Shown piece by piece: positions 45,201 through 54,295 of a stretch of 64,000 bases of DNA. A model generated the notes under the pieces. The model had not been told where the DNA came from. It ran no database searches and saw only the letters and a list, made by a program, of their open reading frames with translations. Within the stretch, counting starts at the first letter, position 1, and the number at the start of each line of letters is the position of its first letter. The position numbers were made by a program, and so were the translations under genes. This DNA is from Alistipes_A hominis (GTDB taxonomy: Bacteria; Bacteroidota; Bacteroidia; Bacteroidales; Rikenellaceae), in the NCBI RefSeq assembly GCF_014288115.1, contig NZ_JACOOK010000003.1:124001-188000 (forward strand), given 5' to 3'.

Positions 45201-45388
45201 CGCGATATCATCATGAACAGCGGCGCTCCGGGAGGGTGTCCCACTTCGAGTTTGTACGAGGTTGCGATGAATTCGCTGCAATCCCAGAAACTGGCCGTCG
45301 GCTCCATGGTCAGCAGGTAGACCATCGACGCGAAGACGAAGCAGAACCAGCCTCCGATCACATTGATTTTTTTAAAGGAATTGTTCAT
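42293..45388 (-). CDS. DUF2723 membrane protein, GT117 family
   Basis: The start at 45388 (MNNSFKKINVIGGWFC) gives 1031 residues. The first half holds about twelve membrane helices with the family signature SFWDCSEFIATSYKLEVGHP in the first periplasmic loop. The second half is periplasmic and helical-repeat-like. In Bacteroidetes these very long DUF2723 proteins are linked to protein O-glycosylation or related lipid-linked transfer. It lies upstream of rnhB, with its own promoter at 45446-45453, divergent from cysS. Confidence 0.9.
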   Translation of the reverse strand: MNNSFKKINVIGGWFCFVFASMVYLLTMEPTASFWDCSEFIATSYKLEVGHPPGAPLFMMISRFFTMFAGPQHAALMVNAMSALASGATIMFLFWSITHLARRAMRKRENELSMPQTIAVIGAGLVGSIAYTFTDTFWFSAVEGEVYALSSFFTAIVFWAILKWENVADEPHANRWLILIAYLTGLAIGVHLLNLLIIPPIVLIYYFRKYSVTKWGVVKALLVSAAILVAAMFIIIPGTIQLGALFDRLFVNTFGLPFNSGITVYAFALFAALAWGVYLTHKKGKVLANTILLCVTVVILGYSSYASVVIRSAANPPMNSNAPNNPYGLLSLLNRDQYGARPLVKGPYYSSPPIAYKEKTAYYKGDSGKYESAQTLGGYEYDPQFEFFFPRMYSEKPSDIKAYQNWVQIKGRQIPFGDETITVPTFAENLKFFFAYQMNFMYWRYFLWNFVGRQSDIQSTGEITDGNWLSGINAVDELFLGPQDHLPSEKAANKGRNTYYFLPFILGIIGLIYQLNRDGRNFTVVMAFFIMTGVAIAVYLNSPPAEPRERDYVFAGSFYAFCMWIGFGVPALYEAFKRWFKRDHVYTAVAATLIGAIVPALLGAKNWDDHDRAGRFVARDFGMNYLKSALPNAIIMNYGDNDTFPLWYAQEVEGVRTDVRVMNMSYLGADWYIDQMKLKSNDSDPVPFTLPRDKYTYRNDYLPIKERFKSATAKQVIDEWIRLDDPVTKVTTPFGTEGDYIPTRKIAIPVNKENAIASGIVKPEDAHLMVDTIYLTLKGSIVTRDQLMLIDLLAHFDWKRPIYFTQAISPGELGLRDYLQVDGFVYRLVPIATKGDYLNIGRVDADYLYDKLMNEFSYGNIDDPKVYADYTVHNNFYSTQARTLYARLAKALLEKGDTTRAIEVLDTGIRKIPFSQIRHNYLSTVPIIEAYYMAGAFDKGNEVLEEYAKNLEENITYYLRFTGKYKDLTLRDVKENAEYLYDLYQIAGMFGQTGQARQIEQYLIDKGIVEDKKQETPTVTPIDTDNGTLLQ

Positions 45389-45445
45389 CAGATTTCTGTC
45401 GGTTATTTTTTCAATGCCGTTTTTCGGGAAAACGTATAATCCTTG

Positions 45446-45453
45446 CAAAATTA
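45446..45453 (-). promoter_or_regulatory. -7 element (TAATTTTG) for GT117-rnhB
   Basis: An exact TAnnTTTG match on the reverse strand, about 58 bases before the start at 45388. Confidence 0.55.
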
Positions 45454-45505
45454 GAAAAATAACGGAAGAAACCGCAATTTAGTCTGAACTATCGGAGAAA
45501 GTTTT

Positions 45506-45513
45506 TAATTTTG
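45506..45513 (+). promoter_or_regulatory. -7 element (TAATTTTG) for cysS
   Basis: An exact TAnnTTTG match 20 bases before the cysS ATG, implying a very short leader. It is divergent from the GT117 promoter 53 bases away. Confidence 0.55.
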
Positions 45514-45533
45514 CGTTGTTAAAAAACGCAGCA

Positions 45534-47000
45534 ATGAAATCGAATTTGTCTATCCATAATACCCTGACACGCAAAAAAGAGGCCTTCGTGCCGCTGAAAG
45601 CTCCGTTCGTGGGACTTTATGTCTGCGGCCCGACCGTTTACGGCGATCCGCACCTGGGACACGCCCGTCCGGCCATTACGTTCGACCTGTTGTTCCGCTA
45701 CTTGCGGGCGACCGGTTACAAGGTGCGTTACGTGCGCAATGTCACCGACGTGGGACATCTTGAGAACGACGCCGACGAAGGCGAGGACAAGATCAGCAAG
45801 AAAGCCCGGCTCGAACAGCTCGAACCGATGGAGGTGGCTCAGTACTATACCGACCGTTATCACGATGCGATGCGTCAGTTGAACGTCCTGCCGCCGAGCA
45901 TCGAACCGCGCGCTTCGGGCCATATCATCGAGCAGATCGCGATGGTGCGGACGATTCTGGATCGCGGTTACGCCTATGTCAGCAACGGCTCCGTTTATTT
46001 CGACGTCGAAGCTTATAACAGGAAGTTCCGTTACGGGAAGCTCTCCGGCCGCGTACTGGAAGACATGATGGCCAATACGCGCGACCTGGACGGGCAGGGC
46101 GATAAGCGCAATCCGTTCGATTTCGCGCTGTGGAAAAAGGCGGCTCCGGAACACATCATGCGCTGGCCTTCGCCGTGGAGCGACGGTTTTCCCGGCTGGC
46201 ACATGGAGTGTTCGGCGATGAGCACCCGCTACCTGGGCGAACAGTTCGATATCCATGGCGGCGGTATGGATCTGATGTTTCCGCATCACGAATGCGAGAT
46301 CGCGCAGAGCACGGCCGCCTGCGGTCACGATTCGGCCCGTTACTGGATGCACAATAACATGATTACGATCAACGGACAGAAGATGGGCAAGTCGCTCGGC
46401 AACTTCATCACGCTTGAGCAGTTGACTACGGGCGCCCATCCGCTGCTCGAACAGGCTTACTCCCCGATGACGATCCGTTTCTTTATCCTGCAGGCGCAAT
46501 ACCGCAGCACGCTGGATTTTTCGAACGAGGCGTTGCAAGCAGCCGAAAAGGGATACGAACGCCTGATGAAAGCCGTCTCGACTTTGAAAAAGATCAAGCC
46601 GTCGGAAGCGTCTTCCGTCGATATTTCGGACGTTGAAGCCCGTTGTACGGCGGCGATGGACGACGACCTGAATTCGCCGATGGTGATTTCCGAACTGTTC
46701 GACTGCGTTCGGACGATCAATCAGATTTACGACGGCAAGCAGACGATTTCCGCCGCCGATCTGGCCGAACTGCGACGGGTCGTTGATTTGTTCGTGTTCG
46801 ATATCCTGGGGTTGCGCGACGATCTGGCCGGCGATAATTCGCAGATGCTCTCTTCGGTGGTCGACATGATCCTGAATATCCGGATGGAGGCCAAGAACGC
46901 CAAAGACTGGGCCACGTCGGATAAGATCCGCGACGGCCTGGCCGCGATCGGCATCAAGGTCAAAGACCGCAAAGACGGTTTCGATTGGGAGGCGGAGTAG
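45534..47000 (+). CDS. cysS: Cysteinyl-tRNA synthetase
   Basis: The 488-residue class I synthetase charges tRNA-Cys. It shows LYVCGPTVYGDPHLGHARPA, containing the HIGH-type motif (HLGH) and the first zinc cysteine. Further zinc ligands lie in WHMECSAMS and MFPHHECEIAQS, and the KMSKS loop is KMGKSLGN. The anticodon-binding helical domain is complete. I prefer ATG 45534 over an upstream TTG because of the promoter position. Confidence 0.97.
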   Translation: MKSNLSIHNTLTRKKEAFVPLKAPFVGLYVCGPTVYGDPHLGHARPAITFDLLFRYLRATGYKVRYVRNVTDVGHLENDADEGEDKISKKARLEQLEPMEVAQYYTDRYHDAMRQLNVLPPSIEPRASGHIIEQIAMVRTILDRGYAYVSNGSVYFDVEAYNRKFRYGKLSGRVLEDMMANTRDLDGQGDKRNPFDFALWKKAAPEHIMRWPSPWSDGFPGWHMECSAMSTRYLGEQFDIHGGGMDLMFPHHECEIAQSTAACGHDSARYWMHNNMITINGQKMGKSLGNFITLEQLTTGAHPLLEQAYSPMTIRFFILQAQYRSTLDFSNEALQAAEKGYERLMKAVSTLKKIKPSEASSVDISDVEARCTAAMDDDLNSPMVISELFDCVRTINQIYDGKQTISAADLAELRRVVDLFVFDILGLRDDLAGDNSQMLSSVVDMILNIRMEAKNAKDWATSDKIRDGLAAIGIKVKDRKDGFDWEAE

Positions 47001-47039
47001 GGGCGAAGAGAGACGCTTCCGGTATAGTCGTTCCCGCCG

Positions 47040-47084
47040 AAAACGCCTGCGCCGCCCGGATTATCCGGGCGGCGCAGGCGTTTT
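47040..47084. terminator. Strong bidirectional terminator between cysS and murF
   Basis: Perfect inverted repeat of AAAACGCCTGCGCCGCCC and its complement around a short loop (pairing extends to GGA/TCC), ending in TTTTA. Confidence 0.9.
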
Positions 47085-47164
47085 ATATGGATTTGCGCCG
47101 GCCGCGCGTTTGACCGTCCCGTCTTCTGCGTATTTTTCAACGACCCGCGCGCTTTCCTTGTTCG

Positions 47165-48445
47165 CTAAAGGCGTTCGGCCACGCTTTCCAGCTTCATCGT
47201 GCGCGATCCTTTTACGAGGATCAGGCGGCCGTGTATCGGATGTTCCTGCAGGTATTCGTTCAGCGCCGCCGCATCCGCGAAAGCCGGGTATATTCCGCGT
47301 CCCGCTTCCGAAAAGAGCTTTCCCACGAGGTAGACTTCGCCGATGCCGAGTTGCTGCAACAGTTCCACGATCCCGGCGTGTTCGGCTTCCGCGTATTTTC
47401 CCAGCTCGCCCATGTCTCCGAGCACGACCGCTTTGGGTTGTTCCGAGGGTTCTTTCGCAAAATTGGCGAGCGCCGCCCGCATACTCGACGGATTGGCGTT
47501 GTAAGCGTCCATAATCAGCGTGTTGCGCGCTCCCGCTTTCCGTTGCGACCGGTTGTTGTCCGGTTCGTAGCTTTCGATAGCCGCTACGATCTGCTGTTCC
47601 GGGACTCCGAAATGGCCGCCCACCGCGATGGCCGCCGCCACGTTGCCGATGTTGTAATCCCCGACCAGATGCGTCCGGATTTCCGTCGCACCTTTCCGTA
47701 CCGTCAGGTAGTTTCCCTTTTCGGCTGCCGTCATCCCCGCCGTAGAGTAGGGAACCGCCTGCAATCCTTTTCGTTTCCCGATCATCTGCGCGAGGTATTC
47801 GCTTTCGCTGGAATAGAACGCCGTTCCTCCGTGCGTCTGTAGGTAGTCGAGCAGTTCCCCTTTGCCGCGCATAACCCCTTCGATGCCGCCGAAACCTTCC
47901 AGGTGCGCTTTGCCGATGTTGGTGATCAGTCCGAAATCGGGTTGTGCGATCGAGCACAGCAGCGCGATCTCTCCGCAATGACTCGCACCCATCTCCACGA
48001 CGCCGAATTCCGCCGAACGGTCCATCGCCAGCAGCGTCAGCGGCACTCCGATGTGGTTGTTGAAATTTCCCTGCGTGACCGCTACGCGGTATTTCCGTTT
48101 CAGCGTCCGGCTGATCAGTTCTTTGGTCGTCGTTTTTCCGTTGCTGCCCGTAATCGCGAGGATCGGAATCCCCAGTTGCCGGCGGTGGCGTGCGGCCAGT
48201 TCCTGCAATGCTTTCAGCGTATCGGGTACGACGAAATAGTTCGCCTTTTCCGCCGCGGACATTCCGTCCGTTACCGCCGGGTCGTCTATGACCGCCGCCG
48301 CCGCTCCCGCTCCGACCGCCGCCGCCGCATAGCGGTTGCCGTCGAACGTTTCCCCGTGCAGCGCAAAGAAAATTCCTCCCGCGACGACCTGCCTGCTATC
48401 GGTCAAGATGCGCGGGAATTTGCAATATAAGTCGTAAAGTTCCAT
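47165..48445 (-). CDS. murF: UDP-MurNAc-tripeptide:D-Ala-D-Ala ligase
   Basis: The 426-residue cytosolic ligase adds D-Ala-D-Ala to the peptidoglycan precursor. It has the Mur-ligase P-loop ITGSNGKTTTKELI, the acidic/His site VVEMGASHCGEIALLC and NIGKAHLEGFGG, and the C-terminal DAYNANPSSMRAALANF. It is 73 bases after the mannose-1-phosphate guanylyltransferase gene on the same strand and far from other mur genes. Confidence 0.95.
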   Translation of the reverse strand: MELYDLYCKFPRILTDSRQVVAGGIFFALHGETFDGNRYAAAAVGAGAAAAVIDDPAVTDGMSAAEKANYFVVPDTLKALQELAARHRRQLGIPILAITGSNGKTTTKELISRTLKRKYRVAVTQGNFNNHIGVPLTLLAMDRSAEFGVVEMGASHCGEIALLCSIAQPDFGLITNIGKAHLEGFGGIEGVMRGKGELLDYLQTHGGTAFYSSESEYLAQMIGKRKGLQAVPYSTAGMTAAEKGNYLTVRKGATEIRTHLVGDYNIGNVAAAIAVGGHFGVPEQQIVAAIESYEPDNNRSQRKAGARNTLIMDAYNANPSSMRAALANFAKEPSEQPKAVVLGDMGELGKYAEAEHAGIVELLQQLGIGEVYLVGKLFSEAGRGIYPAFADAAALNEYLQEHPIHGRLILVKGSRTMKLESVAERL

Positions 48446-48518
48446 GAAGTCGTTTCCGGTTGAGATTCGGCGTTTTCCGGCCGCCGTTCCGTAAAAGACC
48501 GGCCGGTTTCGGTCGTTT

Positions 48519-49604
48519 TTAAATGAATTCGTCCCCGATCTTGAATTTCGTGTCGTCGATGAATTTTTTGATGTTCTGTTCGTTCGCTTTGGGACAGATC
48601 ATCAGGACGTCCTTGTGGTCGACCACGATGTAATCCTTCAGCCCTTCGATGACGGTCAACTTATCCGTGTCCGTTTTGACGATGCATCCTTCCGTGTCGT
48701 ACAGCATACAGAAGCGGCTTTCCACGTTCCCTTTCTCGTCTTTGGGCGAATGCTGGTACAGCGATCCCCACGTTCCGATGTCCGACCATCCGAAGTCGCT
48801 GCAGCGGACGTAAACGTCGTGCGCCTTTTCCATCACGCCGAAGTCGATCGAAACGTTGCGGCATTCGGGGTAGATGCGTTCGATGTGCTGCTGTTCCTGC
48901 GGGGTATTGTAGTAGGCCCCGATTGACCCGAACGTCTGTTGCAGGTCGGGCAGAAAGGCGCTGAAATTTTCGAGGATCGTTTCGGTCTTCCAGATGAAAA
49001 TGCCCGAATTCCAGAAAAATTCGCCGCTTTCGACGAATGTTCTCGCCAGTTCGAGGTTCGGCTTTTCGGTAAACGTTTTGACTTTGAAGATCGGCGAGCC
49101 GTCCGTTTCGGAGCGGTTGTCGACCTGGATGTAACCGTATCCGGTGTCCGGGCGGTTCGGCCGGATGCCGATGGTCATCATTGCCCGCCTGTTCTCGGCG
49201 AATTCGGCCGCTTCGACGATCGCCCGGCGGAATTCGTCCTCGTTGAGGATCAGGTGGTCTGCCGGCGTCACGATCATCGTCGCATCCGGATTGACCGTTT
49301 TCAGCCTCCAGGCGGCATAGGCGATGCACGGGGCCGTGTTGCGTCCCACCGGTTCGCCGAGCACCTGGCGCTCTCCGATTTCCGGAATGTGCCGCAATAC
49401 CTGCTCTTTATAACTGTTGTTGGTCACGACCAGGAAATTTTCCGGCGGAATGATTCGGGCGAACCGTTCGTAGGTGTGCCGGATGAAGCTTTTTCCGGTT
49501 CCGAGGATGTCGAGGAATTGTTTCGGTGTCGAACGGCGGCTGATCGGCCAGAAACGGCTGCCGACGCCTCCGGCCATGATGATGCAGTATCGGTTGTTGT
49601 TCAT
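48519..49604 (-). CDS. manC: Mannose-1-phosphate guanylyltransferase
   Basis: The 361-residue enzyme makes GDP-mannose from mannose-1-phosphate and GTP. The nucleotidyltransferase signature is CIIMAGGVGSRFWPISRRST. It also has VTPADHLILNEDEF, FTEKPNLELARTFVESGEFF and FWNSGIFIWKTE. The short form lacks a phosphomannose isomerase domain. GDP-mannose supplies capsule, LPS and O-glycan synthesis. It is the last core gene before the accessory island, and its upstream region holds only a weak TAATATTG box. Confidence 0.94.
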   Translation of the reverse strand: MNNNRYCIIMAGGVGSRFWPISRRSTPKQFLDILGTGKSFIRHTYERFARIIPPENFLVVTNNSYKEQVLRHIPEIGERQVLGEPVGRNTAPCIAYAAWRLKTVNPDATMIVTPADHLILNEDEFRRAIVEAAEFAENRRAMMTIGIRPNRPDTGYGYIQVDNRSETDGSPIFKVKTFTEKPNLELARTFVESGEFFWNSGIFIWKTETILENFSAFLPDLQQTFGSIGAYYNTPQEQQHIERIYPECRNVSIDFGVMEKAHDVYVRCSDFGWSDIGTWGSLYQHSPKDEKGNVESRFCMLYDTEGCIVKTDTDKLTVIEGLKDYIVVDHKDVLMICPKANEQNIKKFIDDTKFKIGDEFI

Positions 49605-50231
49605 ATGCTTTTTGCAGTTTTATCATACAATATTACGGCATTTTATCGGGATAACCAAACCGGGTCTCCTTAAAAAACAGGGTGAGTATGAAATAGTGTA
49701 AACAACACTATTACTGCTGTTTAACGATATTTAACAAAAAATAGTCAAGCGTTAAAACCGCGTGAAAAGACAAAATTCGGAAGGAGTTGCGTTGCCAAAT
49801 CGTTACCGCAATCTCTTTCCGGACCTTGTTTTTAATGTATTGGGTTTCCGTTTCTTGCATCGTTTTTCATAACCTCGAATAACTCTAAGTCATGTATCAT
49901 TGCAAAAAGTCTTTAGAGTTATGGCAAGAAGCACTTTCAAAGTCCTGTTCTATTTGAAAAACGTACTAAAACAAATTAGCCATTGATAGATAGTGATTTA
50001 CAGTGAAAATCTCTATTATTGGGTTACGATTTACCAACTTGCAGACTTCATCGGGTTTCTCAATATTGCTTTTTTCAAATAACGCTTCCATGTCTGTAAT
50101 AGTAACAATAAAAATCCGAAAAACGGAATGTTGACGTTTTCGGCAAGTTCTTTAAGTCGCAGGCGGGCATTTCCCCCGCACAATATAGGAAGAGATTGGG
50201 AGAGACGTTACGTAATGCTCTGCTTGCTTCG
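49605..50231. other. Start of the accessory island; mostly non-coding
   Basis: AT-rich sequence marking the change from core to mobile DNA. It contains the integrase stub listed separately. A small reverse frame (49966-50091, MEALFEKSNIEKPDEVCKLV...) overlaps that stub, and I cannot assign it. Nothing else is recognisable. Confidence 0.4.
49921..49986 (+). pseudogene. N-terminal stub of a Bacteroides-type tyrosine integrase
   Basis: The 21-codon frame reads MARSTFKVLFYLKNVLKQIS. The text RSTFKVLFYLKKN is the conserved N-terminus of many Bacteroidales transposon integrases (arm-binding domain). The rest of the gene is gone, so this marks a former integration event or a deletion scar. Confidence 0.5.
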
Positions 50232-50990
50232 TTACCCATTCCCGCCCAGCATCGCCATCACTTCCTCCGCATACTTCTTCCCCACGGGCAAGATCTTGCC
50301 CGTCTTCGACAGCGTCACTTCCGAGTGCGTGAAACGGGCGATGCGGTTGCGTGCCACCACGAAGGAGCGGTGGATGCGGACGAACTCTCCCGGAGGAAGC
50401 TGTTCCTCCATGCCACGCAGGGGAATCTTGGAGAACACCGATGAGTCGTCGGCAAGATGCACCTTGACGTAGTTGTCCACGGACTCTATGTATAATATGA
50501 TGTTGATGGGAATGGTTACGTTCTTGTATTCCGATTTCAGCACGATTTGCTGCATGGCTCGCCGCGGACTGACATCATAGGTTTTCAGTTCGATCTGAAC
50601 AACCGGAATACCGTTGATAAGCAGAATAACATCGTAACGATGGTAGCTGTTATCGGTATTCATCCGTAATTGATTGATTACTTCATAGTCGTTCTTACAC
50701 CAATCTTTTATATTGACCAGTGTGTATTGCAATGGCGTTCCGTCCTCACGGGTAAATGTATTTCGCTCGCGTAACCTTTTCGACGATACGAAAACATCGG
50801 GATTGATAACCTCCTCCAGCAACCGATCAAATTCGGAATCGGATAATTTTACTTTGTTCAGCGTCTCGAATTTCTGCCTGAAATTTGCTTCAAGAGAGGC
50901 CCTATCGTGAATGTCATCACGATAGACATATTTTAGTTGCTCCGTCAGTTTCCGAATAAAACTTTCTTCTATCTGTTTTTCCCGATTCAT
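50232..50990 (-). CDS. Chimeric protein: HsdR N-terminal nuclease domain fused to a LytTR DNA-binding domain
   Basis: Residues 1 to about 149 match the N-terminal domain of type I restriction HsdR subunits. The PD-(D/E)xK core is visible (Asp120 in HRYDVILLINGIPVV, Glu134 and Lys136 in QIELKTYDVSPRRAMQQI). From about residue 150 the text becomes a complete LytTR domain (VLKSEYKNVTIPINIILYIE, VRIHRSFVVARNRIARF, GKILPVGKKYAEEVMAML). There is no stop or shift at the join (about 50541-50543), but base composition changes there: AT-richer before, GC-richer after. It probably arose by deletion between a restriction gene and a response-regulator gene. Expression and function are unknown. Confidence 0.7.
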   Translation of the reverse strand: MNREKQIEESFIRKLTEQLKYVYRDDIHDRASLEANFRQKFETLNKVKLSDSEFDRLLEEVINPDVFVSSKRLRERNTFTREDGTPLQYTLVNIKDWCKNDYEVINQLRMNTDNSYHRYDVILLINGIPVVQIELKTYDVSPRRAMQQIVLKSEYKNVTIPINIILYIESVDNYVKVHLADDSSVFSKIPLRGMEEQLPPGEFVRIHRSFVVARNRIARFTHSEVTLSKTGKILPVGKKYAEEVMAMLGGNG

Positions 50991-51163
50991 AACAGTTTTA
51001 AAAGTGTGTATATTACACCTAAGTTGTTACAACTTATAGCGATTAATTCGGGTTTTTACGATTTTTAAAGTATAAGAAAGAGCAGTATCGGATTATTTTG
51101 TTTTGCTGGGTTATTTTTTATTCGATATTCAATAATCACATTCGCCACTGTTAGATGATTATA

Positions 51164-51832
51164 CTATCTCCAGAAATAAATCTTCAAGATTGCAGATAGA
51201 ATAACAGCATTCCTGCTGAAATAGATGGTTTTTCGAGCCAGGCGCTTCAGATGTGTCCGAATCGTTAAGTTATGTTGTTCGATATGATTAGTTCCGTACA
51301 ATGACGTCCGATGGATTTTTGTCACAATTAGAGAGCGATAGTTTTTTAATCTATCGGTATGACCCCGTTTTGTATCGGATAGATGGAGTGTTTTGAGGAC
51401 AACGTTAAGGGTGGCGTTTGTCCGTGGGCCGATATTGTAACTGACGACCTGTTTGGATTTTCTATCCAAGACATATGCTATCCAGATGTGTTCGGACTTT
51501 CTTCGTATAAAGCTCTTTATTTCATCTACTTTATAGGTGCTTTGAGTAATGACTGTCGGACGCGAGATTGTATGAACAATCTGTACAATTCTGCTAAGTA
51601 GTGTTGTGGGAGAGATATTCAGTATTCGTGCTGTACTTCGTATGCCGCTCCCTCTTTTCTGGTAGGCGTCGTAACTATATAGTGTCTGTTGTTTTCGATG
51701 ACACGACTTGCATTGGTAGCGTTGCCTGCCGTTACTCTGCGTTCCGTCTTTTACGCATGTGCCTCCGCAATATTTGTTTCCATTTTTACGATCATATAGA
51801 TTTAAACATTGCCCTATATTTTGTAATCGCAA
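51164..51832 (-). mobile_element. IS1-like transposase (copy 1)
   Basis: The 222-codon frame encodes an InsA-type zinc ribbon (KYCGGTCVKDG then RQRYQCKSCHRKQQ), a helix-turn-helix and the InsB-type catalytic domain (VDEIKSFIRRKSEHIWIAYV). It ends with the IS1-family text TNHIEQHNLTIRTHLKRLAR. A natural ATG start in frame with the zinc ribbon is not evident, and the frame opens with TTG. The terminal inverted repeats could not be fixed. It abuts the broken ATPase gene at 51878. Confidence 0.75.
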
Positions 51833-51877
51833 AAGTATTGAGTAAATTTACACAAGTCGTTGAGTAATTTATTTATT

Positions 51878-53048
51878 ATGTACGAACGCCCTTATATAAA
51901 GGAGATTCAAGCAAGGATCGAAGAGCCACGAAAGTTCATACAGGTAATCCTCGGGCCTCGTCAGGTGGGGAAAACCACGATGGTAAATCAATTGCTGCAG
52001 AAACTTTCGTTACCTTAATGTATATGAATCTGCGGATGCCGTGTCGGCGACTAACTCGGCATGGTTGACTCAGGTTTGGGAGACAGCTAGGCTTAGAATG
52101 AAGGCTGCAAATGTGTCGGAATATCTGCTCGTGGAAGATTGAAAATTGGAGTGAGATCGTCAAGCAGCAATGGGATAAGGATACGCGAGAAAATATCAAT
52201 ATTAAAGTAATTTTACTGGGATCTTCCCGATTATTGATTCAGAAAGGACTCACAGAGTCATTGGCAGGACGTTTCGAAACATTTTATCTCGGCCATTGGT
52301 CTTTTGCTGAAATGAAAGCTGCGTTCGAATGGTCGATTGAGCAATATGTTTATTTCGGGGGATATCCGGGTGCTGCCTCGCTTATTACCGACGAAGAACG
52401 TTGGAAAAACTATATGAAGGATGCTTTGATCGAAACAAGCATTTCAAAAGATATCCTGATGTTGACTCGCGTGGATAAACCGGCATTGTTAAAGAGATTG
52501 TTTGAACTCGGTTGTTTATATTCTGGCCAGATTCTTTCTTTCACTAAAATATTGGCCAGCTACAAGATGCCGGTAACACGACGACGTTGGCAAATTATCT
52601 TAAATTGCTGTCTGACTGCGGCCTCTTGGGTGGTTTGGAGAAATATGCAGGAAATGTGATTCGATAGCGATCGTCGAGTCCTAAGTTTCAGGTCTACAAT
52701 AATGCACTGCTGACTTCACAAAGCGATGAAACTTTTGAGGACACAGTAGTCAATCCGAAATTATGGGGACGACTGGTTGAGTCTTCTGTGGGAGCACATT
52801 TAATGAATCACTCCATATCTGATAGATATAATCTGTATTACTGGCATGAAGGTAATTTCGAAGTAGATTTTGTTCTTGAAAAAGGAGGTAAGGTTGTTGG
52901 TTTGGAGGTGAAAAGCGGAGCTCATGCAGACAATGAGGGGATGGGTGTATTTGCTGAGAAATTTCAACCGGACAAAGTGTTGCTTGTTGGAACAGGAGGA
53001 ATTCCTTACGACGAGCTTTTGAAGATAAGTCCCAAAGAGTTGTTTTAA
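51878..53048 (+). pseudogene. AAA ATPase with DUF4143 domain, multiply disrupted
   Basis: The start is good (MYERPYIKEIQARIEEPRKF, then Walker A GPRQVGKTT). The sense then passes through several frames: a stop after LQKLSLP, a shift into YLNVYESADAVSATNSAWLT, a shift near 52140 into VILLGSSRLLIQKGLTESLA, another near 52560 and an in-frame TAG near 52670. The C-terminal PD-(D/E)xK-like segment (NFEVDFVLEKGGKVVGLEVK) is intact as text. Such ATPases are frequent in gut Bacteroidales; this copy is dead. Confidence 0.85.
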
Positions 53049-53427
53049 AATTAGGTATTATTAATCTAATAAACAGGTTAATAAGGCATGAATATTAGAC
53101 TTGTATAGTCTTTAGGCTCCGTAATATTTCTGCTCTAATTACTGGGATTATTTCTAATTGTATTGACAAATTTGACACAAAAACAGTCATTGTACTGACG
53201 TTTTTCAATTAAGATTTTGGCAGGTAAGAATATTTCAATTGTCAAAATTGCTACGTCATTTCTGGATGCAATTATTTGTATATTAAATATTTACAATCAA
53301 TTTATTGGCTGGGTTTGCCACTATTCCGCATTAATACAGATGGAATATCCGTTGTTTTCCTATATTGCAATTTGCGCCTAACTCAATAAAACTTGATTGT
53401 TTTTGCATGTCGTAGATAATCTTATCC
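53049..53427. other. AT-rich spacer between the ATPase relic and IS copy 2
   Basis: No ORF, RNA gene or clear repeat is recognised on either strand. It probably includes the left end of the second IS near 53400. Confidence 0.4.
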
Positions 53428-54068
53428 TCAGAAATAAATCTTTAACACCGCATAAAGCATTATCGCTTTCCGGCTGAAGCAGATCGTGCGGCGGGTCAGA
53501 CGCTTGATATGTGTACGGATGGTCAGGTTATGACGTTCGATGTGGTTGGTGCCGCGGTGAGCAGTCCTGTGGATTTCCGGTGAGATGAGTGTTTTATATT
53601 GCCGGAGTTTATCCGTATAGATCAATCTGGCATTGGTCAGTTTATCGGTAACCTTACTCAGCGTTTCATTGGTACGAGGTACAACAGAGAAACAGACGAC
53701 GGATTTGTCAGCGCAGTTCAGAGCATAGGCTACCCAGATATGATCTTTTTTACGGCCGACAAAGGTTTTGATTTCATCGACTTCATATTCTATATTGGCT
53801 GTTACATGCGGAGCTGTTATATTTTTGGAGATGGAGATGATTCTTCTAATGAGAGTAGTCGTTGATATTTCCAGTAACCTTGCGATGCCTCTGATCCTGA
53901 CGCCCTCTTTGGTATATTCCGAGATCGTCCGGTTTAATTCCGGGATATAGGCTTGGTAAGAATAATCCGCCTGTTGTTTCCTGTGGCAGTGTTTGCATTT
54001 ATAGCGTTGTTTCCCATTCTCTTGATAGCCTTTTTGATACAAGTTCCTCCGCAAAATTTGCAAGTCAT
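53428..54068 (-). mobile_element. IS1-like transposase (copy 2), reading frame shifted near the start
   Basis: From ATG 54068 the frame reads MTCKFCGGTCIKK, and only a -1 step at CAAAAAGG continues the zinc ribbon as GYQENGKQRYKCKHCHRKQQ. Without it the first cysteine pair is lost. The catalytic part (VDEIKTFVGRKKDHIWVAYA, TNHIERHNLTIRTHIKRLTR) is complete. IS1 elements use -1 slippage on A-rich heptamers, but normally much later in the gene, so a one-base deletion is also likely. It is related to copy 1 but clearly diverged from it. Confidence 0.7.
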
Positions 54069-54077
54069 TTTTTTCGT

Positions 54078-54095
54078 GCCCTAATCTGATACATG
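54078..54095 (+). repeat. 18-base direct repeat, copy 1
   Basis: TGCCCTAATCTGATACAT lies 10 bases upstream of the start of IS copy 2. An identical copy is at 54233-54250. It may be an IS terminus. Confidence 0.7.
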
Positions 54096-54232
54096 AAGGT
54101 TCCTATCCGGAACCCTCGGCCGGTTTTCAGCCGATTTGCGGGCGCAAAAATACAAAAGACGACCCGAAAGTCGTCTTCTTTTTATGTTTTTCTTTAAGTC
54201 ATGATAATGATTTTCAGCTAGTTGCAATCCTA

Positions 54233-54250
54233 TGCCCTAATCTGATACAT
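54233..54250 (+). repeat. 18-base direct repeat, copy 2
   Basis: Identical to 54078-54095. The 137 bases between the copies are GC-richer and contain a terminator-like GACGAC/GTCGTC hairpin (about 54155-54178), like a scrap of core intergenic DNA. Confidence 0.7.
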
Positions 54251-54295
54251 TACCTGGGTGTTGGTCGTGTAACTCGCTGATAATAAGCATTATTT

